A stretch of DNA of 64,000 bases from Lachnospiraceae bacterium (GTDB taxonomy: Bacteria; Bacillota; Clostridia; Lachnospirales; Lachnospiraceae). Position 1 is the first letter of the stretch. The number at the start of each line of letters is the position of its first letter. The stretch spans positions 248,001 to 312,000 of the forward strand of contig SVFF01000001.1 in assembly GCA_015057005.1 (NCBI GenBank). Reading direction: 5' to 3'. The position numbers and the translations under genes are program-made. The notes under the pieces are model-generated. The model saw only the letters and a program-made list of their open reading frames with translations, was not told the origin of the DNA and ran no database searches. Below, in pieces: positions 1-7,231 of the stretch.

Positions 1-913
1 CACATTCTCTAAAAACTTAAAGCGTTTTCGCATCGCCAAAAATATGACTCAGGAACAAGTGGCCGACTATCTGGGTGTTAGTACGCAGACTGTTTCCCGC
101 TGGGAATGCAACACAACCCTTCCTGATGTGACTATCCTCCCCGAAATCGCAAGACTCTACTGCGTTTCCATCGACGATTTCTATAAAGAATTTTCTGTTG
201 CCTATGAGAATTATGCTGCCAGACTCTTAAGTACTTACGAATGCACGCATAAACCGGATGACTTTTTACGGGCGGACATGGAATACCAAAAACTGCTGAA
301 TTCCGGCGAAGCTTCTATGAACGATTTGCGTTTATACGGTATTTTAAATCAATATATGATGAAAGATTGCTTGGACAAGGCCATATCACTCTTTGAACAG
401 GTTCTGCAACGGGATCCTTCTGAAGATCCTGAAACATATCAGCAAACCCAGGGACAGTATATCTTTTTGCAGTGCCAGGTCGGCAATTGCAAGGAAATTA
501 TTTCCAAATATCAAGAACAACTGCAAGAAAACTTGCATGATGTGAACAATTGGATCAATCTGATTGCTGCCCATCAATTCTCCGGCCAATATCAGGAAGC
601 TTCTGCTTGGGTTGAAAAAGCTTTAGCCAAATTCCCCGAAAATGCAAGACTGCATGTTTATGCCGGCGATATCTACCGCAATCTACATCAATTCGACACA
701 GCCTTTTCACATTGGGACCAAGCTTTACTATTGGACTCCACTTACCTGGATGCCCAATATTCCAAGGGATTCTGTTATATGGAAATGGGAGAATATCAGA
801 AAGCATACGAAACATGGGGTAAGCTTATCGATACTCTGACCCTCCGCGGTTTTGATTTGGCAATAGCCTACCCTAAAAAGTTGGCCGAGGAATGCCAGGG
901 CAAAATAAGTTAA
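1..913 (+). CDS. XRE-family HTH regulator with C-terminal TPR-like repeats (5'-truncated by window edge)
   Basis: Reading frame is open from base 2: TFSKNLKRFRIAKNMTQEQVADYLGVSTQTVSRWE is a typical XRE HTH, so the true start is probably upstream of the window rather than at 44. TPR-like helices follow. Confidence 0.85.
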   Translation, partial: TFSKNLKRFRIAKNMTQEQVADYLGVSTQTVSRWECNTTLPDVTILPEIARLYCVSIDDFYKEFSVAYENYAARLLSTYECTHKPDDFLRADMEYQKLLNSGEASMNDLRLYGILNQYMMKDCLDKAISLFEQVLQRDPSEDPETYQQTQGQYIFLQCQVGNCKEIISKYQEQLQENLHDVNNWINLIAAHQFSGQYQEASAWVEKALAKFPENARLHVYAGDIYRNLHQFDTAFSHWDQALLLDSTYLDAQYSKGFCYMEMGEYQKAYETWGKLIDTLTLRGFDLAIAYPKKLAEECQGKIS

Positions 914-1045
914 CTCTCTTTGACATATCTAAAAATAGTACACATCATTCAATTGGGAGGCGCCACTAAGTGACCGCCTCCCGGCTTCTTCATATACCAT
1001 ACAAATGTAGGCTCGCGCCTTTTTTCTCACAAGCTTCTTTCTCTT

Positions 1046-1558
1046 TTATCCTAGTGCAATCCAATACCTTTGTTCCACGCAGCCTTCCACCACTACTTCA
1101 TTTTCCAGTACCCCGCCATTTTTCATAATGCTCTTGGCGGAACCTACATTATCTTTATCACAGACCATCAATACCCGGTCTATGCCCAAATTTTTACATT
1201 CCTGCAGCGCCAACCCTATCATCTGCGTAGCAATTCCTTTTTTTCGCTCAGAAGGTCTGACGCCATCTCCGATGTGACCACCACTTTGTAAAAGAGCCTC
1301 ATTCAGATAATGCCGTATGTTCACTGCTCCCACCATGATATCCCGGTCCTCGTCCAAACAGAAAAAGGTGGAATCAGGCACCAGCCCGGAACTTGTATCT
1401 TTCACTTCCAGATTGGCGCAATAATACTCAAAATCATGATGATCCAAGCGCCGGATTGCGTAGGGAATAATCTTTTCGCCGGAAGCATACCACTCGTCCA
1501 ACATTTCTGTGATTTGAGTGCGATATTCTTTTGAAGCTTTCACTAATTTCAAGTTCAT
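1046..1558 (-). CDS. GNAT family N-acetyltransferase
   Basis: 170 aa; contains GVRPSERKKGIATQMIGLALQECKNLGIDRVLMVCDKDNVGSAKSIMKNGG, the GNAT acetyl-CoA-binding region pattern. Confidence 0.85.
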   Translation of the reverse strand: MNLKLVKASKEYRTQITEMLDEWYASGEKIIPYAIRRLDHHDFEYYCANLEVKDTSSGLVPDSTFFCLDEDRDIMVGAVNIRHYLNEALLQSGGHIGDGVRPSERKKGIATQMIGLALQECKNLGIDRVLMVCDKDNVGSAKSIMKNGGVLENEVVVEGCVEQRYWIALG

Positions 1559-1585
1559 GGCTCAAACACCTCCCATGTAAACCTT

Positions 1586-2128
1586 CTATCTAATCAACAC
1601 AGATGCCCAGGAATCTTTTACGATACCATATCGTGTTTCCGCCTTAATCAGTTTATAATGCTGAAAGCCGCATTTCTCCTGCACCCTTCTGGATTGATCG
1701 TTATCCGTAAAATGACAGCAAACAAGAAATTCCATCCCAACCTGTTCAAACAGATAATCAATCACAGCTTTCACAGCCTCCGGCATCAGCCCCATGCCCC
1801 AATACTCCTTGGACAATACATAGCCGATCTCCCTTCCTCGCTTGTCTGCAAACTCCGGCAAAGCCCCCTCATCATACTCTTCAATTCCAAGAGAACCGAT
1901 TACTTTTCCGTTATATTCCAAGGCAAAGGTCTTTCTTTCCCGGATGAACATATTCAAAATTTTCTCAGACTCTTCTATATTTTTATGTGGCAGCCATCCT
2001 GCCATCTGACCCACACCATCCACGGAAGCATACTCATAAAAATCCTGCAGATCAGTAAGCTTCCATGGTCTCAAGATCATTCGCTCAGTTTCAATTGCTG
2101 TTTGAGTTATATCAATCGCAATGTTCAT
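1586..2128 (-). CDS. GNAT family N-acetyltransferase, RimJ/RimL-like
   Basis: TERMILRPWKLTDLQDFYEYAS...IGYVLSKEYWGMGLMPEAVKAVIDYLFEQ...NDQSRRVQEKCGF. Confidence 0.85.
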   Translation of the reverse strand: MNIAIDITQTAIETERMILRPWKLTDLQDFYEYASVDGVGQMAGWLPHKNIEESEKILNMFIRERKTFALEYNGKVIGSLGIEEYDEGALPEFADKRGREIGYVLSKEYWGMGLMPEAVKAVIDYLFEQVGMEFLVCCHFTDNDQSRRVQEKCGFQHYKLIKAETRYGIVKDSWASVLIR

Positions 2129-2318
2129 CCCTTTCCCTCCCGCTATTTATTTAAGTCAAATTTTATCATCGCATTTTTGAATCGTCAAGCATTTATCCTC
2201 AACAATATATTTATGGCCTCCAATTACAAGATCTCTACTGCTATAATACTGAATACCACTCCAAAAGGCAGAACGAATTATTATGATTTTGAATTAGAAA
2301 GTATTTTATTGGAAAACC

Positions 2319-2347
2319 TTGAAATTGCCTACAGCATATGATATAGT
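2319..2347 (+). promoter_or_regulatory. Promoter for a putative antisense/antitoxin RNA
   Basis: TTGAAA-17 bp-TATAGT on the + strand; predicted TSS about 2354. Confidence 0.6.
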
Positions 2348-2353
2348 ATCTGT

Positions 2354-2428
2354 AGGCAAAAAGATATGAACAATCCACAATTACACAAAACGAAAACCCA
2401 GAGTGCTGCAACACTCTGGGTTTTCTTG
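2354..2428 (+). ncRNA. Putative ~75-nt type I antitoxin RNA, convergent with a small toxin gene
   Basis: Lies between promoter 2319-2347 and terminator 2393-2424. Contains AAAAAGATATGAACAATCCACAATTACAC (2358-2386), nearly identical to the plus-strand sequence covering the toxin start region (2530-2559). Confidence 0.55.
2393..2424. terminator. Bidirectional intrinsic terminator
   Basis: AAAACCCAGAGTG-ctgcaa-CACTCTGGGTTTT, a perfect 13-bp stem with T-rich tails on both strands. Confidence 0.8.
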
Positions 2429-2464
2429 TCATTTACGGCTGACTAAACCGAGGCTAGTTACCGA

Positions 2465-2551
2465 CTACTCTTGCTCGTCTAACCATTTGCAAATGTAATA
2501 GGCTATTACACTTGCCGCAACGGAGAGTAAAAAAGATATGAAGACTTCCAC
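2465..2551 (-). CDS. 28-aa hydrophobic peptide, putative type I toxin (MEVFISFLLSVAASVIAYYICKWLDEQE)
   Basis: GTG start at 2551 with AAGGGGG about 7 nt upstream; single TM helix with a charged C-terminus. The 60-aa ORF call (2465..2647) over-extends the N-terminus past this SD. Confidence 0.6.
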   Translation of the reverse strand: MEVFISFLLSVAASVIAYYICKWLDEQE

Positions 2552-2750
2552 AATCACACCCCCTTCCTGTACCGGTGTAGGGGCGGTAACGTGATTATTA
2601 TAACATCGGATTTTTGCCTTGAAAACACAATTTACTATCTCGTACACTTCTTCACACTATTTCAATTATGTTGTCATTTCATCTTGAACACGTTTCAAAA
2701 AAGCGGCCCCAAATCACTTCCGAATTTAGGCCGCCTTAATCTTTTCTTTA

Positions 2751-3779
2751 TTAATTTTCCACTAACTGCTCCCTCAAGTACTCATTCAACAAGTACTCTT
2801 TATAATCACTCAATCGAAAAGCTTTATTCGACTGGCTGTCTCCATATTTTGCCACCAACTCTTTCATGGTGACCTTCTTTGCCAGATTCAGCGCCGGTAT
2901 ATCCTCCTCCACAATTCTGCGAACCAGCTCCTCCGGCTCATCAGTCTTTAAATTACCCACCTTCCACTCCTGGGACAATTGCGTAAAGTTAAAGAACACA
3001 TCATATGTATTGGAGATCATCACCACAATGTCCTCCTCGTTATGGCGGACCCGATGGGACAGATCATCCTTCAACAGTTCACAACATTCTTTTTCAGTGA
3101 GCAGAGCTTCATAATTCAGATAATATGGTATCAAAACTTCCGGAATATGATCTTTCTTAATCCAAACATCGTATTGCTTCCGATTCTCGCCGTCACATCC
3201 GCCCTCATGCACAAAGAATTTAAATTCAGCCCCGAAAGCATTGCATCGCTCCTGCATTTTCAACTGCTCAGACAATTTCAGCAATTCTACAACTTCGTCC
3301 TTGTTTTCTTCATAAATGAAAACCTGCCACCTGGGCGCAATTTCATTAGCAAGCAATATTTCATTTGCCTGCAGCAGTTCCTGAAATGCCCCTTCACGCC
3401 CCACATACGTATCAGTCATCTTCTCCAATCCAAAGAAAGTAAGCTGCACTATCTTCGTTCCCATTTCCTTCAAAAATGTCACATACTCAGGATCTCTTAC
3501 CAGACGCCAAAAGCTGGCCAACTCAAACCGCATCGGAACCGCATTCACAGATAACTGCTTGTCCTTCTCCCACCGCTTTCTGTAATCAGCGCAAAAATCC
3601 GGTTCCCGCAGCCAACCATAATAACTGATCCGCTCAAAATATGGTTTGAAATAATCTACTATCCACTGATCAGCGCCTTCTTCCATCTTTTTATTAGGCA
3701 TGTGACCCAGCCAGCAATGCTTGCAGCGGTTGGGGCAACCGTACATATCTACACAAAGTGACAATGATTTATTATTCAT
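2751..3779 (-). CDS. Radical SAM protein
   Basis: N-terminal CVDMYGCPNRCKHCWLGHMP has the CX3CX2C motif. Confidence 0.8.
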   Translation of the reverse strand: MNNKSLSLCVDMYGCPNRCKHCWLGHMPNKKMEEGADQWIVDYFKPYFERISYYGWLREPDFCADYRKRWEKDKQLSVNAVPMRFELASFWRLVRDPEYVTFLKEMGTKIVQLTFFGLEKMTDTYVGREGAFQELLQANEILLANEIAPRWQVFIYEENKDEVVELLKLSEQLKMQERCNAFGAEFKFFVHEGGCDGENRKQYDVWIKKDHIPEVLIPYYLNYEALLTEKECCELLKDDLSHRVRHNEEDIVVMISNTYDVFFNFTQLSQEWKVGNLKTDEPEELVRRIVEEDIPALNLAKKVTMKELVAKYGDSQSNKAFRLSDYKEYLLNEYLREQLVEN

Positions 3780-3785
3780 ACAAAG

Positions 3786-4817
3786 TCATCCTTCCGGGGA
3801 ATTTTGTAGAAGCATCCGCACCAAACTCTCCACCCTGCTCCTCATGGCAGCATTCTGCGCATACTCCTTGCTGATCTTATCAATACTGTAGCTGATGGTG
3901 CAACGGTCCCGCTCAAAATACGTTTCCAAATCAATCAAAGAGCAATCCAGCAACCGAAACGCCAGATATTCTGCTATTTGTCTGGCCAGCAGCACATGAG
4001 GATTCCGGGTTTTGGTCACCAATTGCTGCGGTGAGTATCCAAAAAACTCTGCAACTACCGCTATGATTTTGTCACATTTCAAATCATTGTGCCGTATCAC
4101 CAGATCCCGGATCAAGATGGCACATTCACTCACCGAAAGCATGAAATTGCCATTGCCCCAAACAGCCAGTCTGTTCACTGCGTCGATCAGTCTGGGAACG
4201 GACATAACATTATTACATATGTATTCTTCCACATTTTCAGAAAGCATTAAACCTTTATCCCGGCAATGATTCCGTAAAATCTGCCTTCTTTCGTCCAGAT
4301 TGACATTGTGAAGATACAGGGATACGCCTTGGGTAAAACACGTTACAACCCATGGAACTATCTTGGGACATGCCCTTGGATCTACCGCGGCGGTCAGGAT
4401 CACTTTACATGACTTCAAGGTCAGGAAATCCACCATTCGCGCCAATTCCCCCAACAAAGGACCTTTTTCATATAACAAATGAATGTCTTCCACGATCAAA
4501 AGCGAGGTCCTGTTCCGGCACTCGGCCTTGAACTTGGCCACCTCTTCCCGATCGCCGCCCCCGAGTCCGGGCACCAATCTGCCAACAAACTCTTCTGCCC
4601 CAAGGCAGAGCACATTCTTTTCCGGGTACAATTCCCCATAGCCTTCCAGCACTCTGCTGACCAGGTGGGTCTTCCCGGTACCTGGATCCCCGAGCAAAAG
4701 GATCGGAGAGGGAATCGCGGCGTCCACATCTTCCACAAGCATGCGAAATACCTGTTTGACCATGTCATTGGATGCCTGATATGCCACATAATCATCAAAC
4801 AATTTCTCACAACTCAT
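3786..4817 (-). CDS. DnaA-like AAA+ ATPase (DnaA paralog, lacks domain I)
   Basis: Walker A GDPGTGKTHL, Walker B LLIVEDIHLL; C-terminus resembles DnaA domain IV (VVAEFFGYSPQQL...ARQIAEYLAFRLLDCSLIDLETYFERDRCTISYSIDKISKEY). Start set at MSCEKLF (4817) with an SD-like GGGAGAG upstream. Confidence 0.75.
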   Translation of the reverse strand: MSCEKLFDDYVAYQASNDMVKQVFRMLVEDVDAAIPSPILLLGDPGTGKTHLVSRVLEGYGELYPEKNVLCLGAEEFVGRLVPGLGGGDREEVAKFKAECRNRTSLLIVEDIHLLYEKGPLLGELARMVDFLTLKSCKVILTAAVDPRACPKIVPWVVTCFTQGVSLYLHNVNLDERRQILRNHCRDKGLMLSENVEEYICNNVMSVPRLIDAVNRLAVWGNGNFMLSVSECAILIRDLVIRHNDLKCDKIIAVVAEFFGYSPQQLVTKTRNPHVLLARQIAEYLAFRLLDCSLIDLETYFERDRCTISYSIDKISKEYAQNAAMRSRVESLVRMLLQNSPEG

Positions 4818-4888
4818 ATGCTTCTCTCCCACTAAATATGGTATCTTCTCTTTTATTATACCACAAATAGTGCCCCAAAACATACAAT

Positions 4889-5833
4889 TTATTTTCTGAT
4901 ATCCTGTAAAATCTCAGCCGGAATCTCAAATTCCACAACTCCCATATACATGGGAGCAACATCTCCCTCATTAAAGCAGATTACCACGTTATTGTTCTCG
5001 TTGATATAGAATGAGGTTTCGTCTGTTATGGCATTAAAGTTAAGGTCTTCTATATCGCTGTCCAGCCAGTAGAAAGCATCTTCATCTGCCTCCATCCTAC
5101 TCTGCATCTGCTCCTTGATGTTCTGGCTGATAAGAGTGATATAATCTGCGCCCTCAACAAAGATATCTTTTAAGTGCAGACGTTCTCCGCTCATCAGATT
5201 AATCGTGTAATAATAATTCCTCTCATATCCACTTGCCTCACCCTCATAGCAGACCAGCCTTAAGGTGAACAGTTCCGGTGTTGATGCCAGCACCTGGCTC
5301 TCTACGATCAGTTCCTTATACCCCAGCTCATCCTGCATATGAGTCTTGAACTCATCTACCAGCTTACTTGTAATCTCCTGAATCTCTCTATTAATTTCCT
5401 CTGTTGTTTTTCCCAGTTCCTCTTTGCCCTGTCCGCTCTGCAGTTTATCGTCTGCCATCAGTTCAGGCACTTTCACATCTGCTTTGTGCTGCTCATCCTC
5501 ATATACATAATCGCGGAAAATAACAACCTTTACCAGCTGTCCAAGCACAGGAATCTGCTCCATAGCGTGAGCAATTGCGGGGGACATATTGGGCAGTGCC
5601 ACAAATGCAAGCACCAGTGCTGCTGCCGTTGCAGCCAATCTCGCGCTGCCGTGGCGGCCTTTTTCTCTGCGATTGTCCCGTTTTGCCTCTTCCATTCTCA
5701 GCTTCAACCTGTTCAGCTGTTCTTCTGACATGTGCGGTTCCATATACCCGTTCTTCAAGGGCTGCAGCATTTCCGCTGATTGTTCCTTACAATTTTCAAG
5801 ATTTACAATATTTTTCATCACATCAATCCCCAT
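4889..5833 (-). CDS. RsiV-like anti-sigma factor (DUF3298-type extracellular domain)
   Basis: Single TM near aa 65-85; extracellular YYYTINLMSGERLHLKDIF...FYINENNNVVICFNEGDVAPMYMGVVEFEIP resembles RsiV/DUF3298. Directly downstream of an ECF sigma gene. Confidence 0.7.
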   Translation of the reverse strand: MGIDVMKNIVNLENCKEQSAEMLQPLKNGYMEPHMSEEQLNRLKLRMEEAKRDNRREKGRHGSARLAATAAALVLAFVALPNMSPAIAHAMEQIPVLGQLVKVVIFRDYVYEDEQHKADVKVPELMADDKLQSGQGKEELGKTTEEINREIQEITSKLVDEFKTHMQDELGYKELIVESQVLASTPELFTLRLVCYEGEASGYERNYYYTINLMSGERLHLKDIFVEGADYITLISQNIKEQMQSRMEADEDAFYWLDSDIEDLNFNAITDETSFYINENNNVVICFNEGDVAPMYMGVVEFEIPAEILQDIRK

Positions 5834-5839
5834 AATTTT

Positions 5840-6343
5840 TTATTCCAGTATCATCCGAAGCTTCTTCATGCTACGGTAGAGCCTGCTTTTGACCGTACTT
5901 AAATTTTCGTTCAATATCTCTGCAATCTCTTCCAGTTTTTTGTCCTCAAAAAATTTCATTATCACGATCGCTTTATCTTGTTCCTGCAGCGAATCCAGGG
6001 CACGCTGCAGATCAATATCAACGTAATTATCTTCCACATACTTTGGTTCCATTCCGAGTTCTTCCTGTATATATTCGTAGGATTCCGGTTGCGGCCGTCG
6101 GACAAAGCTGAAAATCTCATTCAACATAATGCGATATACCCAGGTCCCGGCGTTTTCCGGACTGCGCAAATCCTTGCTGCCCCGCAGCGCCTTGTATGCT
6201 CCGCTCTGGACAATATCCTCTGCATCCGCTTCATTACGTACATAACTATATGCCAATCTGTAATATTGGTTGTACTGCTCCAATATTACTTCCTCTACAA
6301 TTTCTTCCTTGCTTTTTTTCTTTGCAAAGCCCAAAATCTGCAA
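5840..6343 (-). CDS. ECF RNA polymerase sigma factor (SigV-like)
   Basis: Region 2 YYRLAYSYVRNEADAEDIVQ and region 4 DKAIVIMKFFEDKKLEEIAEILNENLSTVKSRLYRSMKKL. Confidence 0.85.
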   Translation of the reverse strand: MQILGFAKKKSKEEIVEEVILEQYNQYYRLAYSYVRNEADAEDIVQSGAYKALRGSKDLRSPENAGTWVYRIMLNEIFSFVRRPQPESYEYIQEELGMEPKYVEDNYVDIDLQRALDSLQEQDKAIVIMKFFEDKKLEEIAEILNENLSTVKSRLYRSMKKLRMILE

Positions 6344-6379
6344 ATCGGCACCTCCTCTTATGTCATCTTTTATCCAAAG

Positions 6380-7081
6380 TCATCCCACCTTATATCCCAA
6401 TCCGCGAACAGCCTTTAAGTATTGAGGGTCTCTGGGATTCCTTTCAATTTTCTGCCGTAAATGACGAATGTGCACCGCAACCACATTCTCCGAATCAAGG
6501 GCCTGCATCTGCCATATTTTCTCGTATATCTGCTTCATGGAAAAAACTTTCCCTTTTTCCTGCATCAGCAGACGCAGAATCTTATATTCAATAGGTGTCA
6601 TTTTCACCTCATTTCCGCCCAACACCACGGTATGAAGCTTATCATTCAGCTCCAAGTCGCCAAGGCGGTAAACATTCTCTTTTTCTCTGTCATTTATCCT
6701 AAAATTACTGTACCTTCTCAACAACGCTTTTACCCGGGCCAGCAAAACATAGGGATTATCATATATCGTAACATAGTCATCCGCCCCTACATTCAGCGCC
6801 ATTATTTTTGCAGTTTCCGCTGTCTGGGAAGATATCACAATAAAGGGAATTCCTACGTTCTTCCGAATGTAATGAATGGTCTCCATGCCGTGCCCCCAGC
6901 CGCTGGCATCCAGCTCAATGTCCACCAGAATCATATGGATATGCTCGCTCTTCATCAGCATCAGCAAAGCCTCCAGCGTAGGCGCGGCTATCACATTCAA
7001 TTCCTCTTGATCAAATAAGGGGGTTATCAGTTCTACTATTCCTGTAGTATTATTATACACCAAAATGTTCTTTCTCATATC
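6380..7081 (-). CDS. OmpR/PhoB-family response regulator with atypical receiver
   Basis: Winged-helix C-terminus (LTPIEYKILRLLM...VAVHIRHLRQKIERNPRDPQYLKAVRGLGYKVG-type). Receiver retains LVDIEL but lacks the N-terminal acidic pair and the conserved Lys. Start at MRKNILVYN. Confidence 0.85.
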   Translation of the reverse strand, partial: DMRKNILVYNNTTGIVELITPLFDQEELNVIAAPTLEALLMLMKSEHIHMILVDIELDASGWGHGMETIHYIRKNVGIPFIVISSQTAETAKIMALNVGADDYVTIYDNPYVLLARVKALLRRYSNFRINDREKENVYRLGDLELNDKLHTVVLGGNEVKMTPIEYKILRLLMQEKGKVFSMKQIYEKIWQMQALDSENVVAVHIRHLRQKIERNPRDPQYLKAVRGLGYKVG

Positions 7082-7196
7082 CCTTTTCACTCCCTCCAAA
7101 TCACTTTTATATCCTTACTATCTATTTGATGATTCAGAGTTTAAAAAAGTTTCAGGATAATTAGAATATCAATAAAATTTTTATTTTAAACAAAAT

Positions 7197-7218
7197 CCCG
7201 GAAGCCTGCGCCTCCGGG
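7197..7218 (-). terminator. Intrinsic terminator downstream of GH95 gene
   Basis: CCCGGAGGCGCAGGCTTCCGGG followed by ATTTTGTTT on the minus strand. Confidence 0.65.
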
Positions 7219-7231
7219 ACAATTTCACTTT

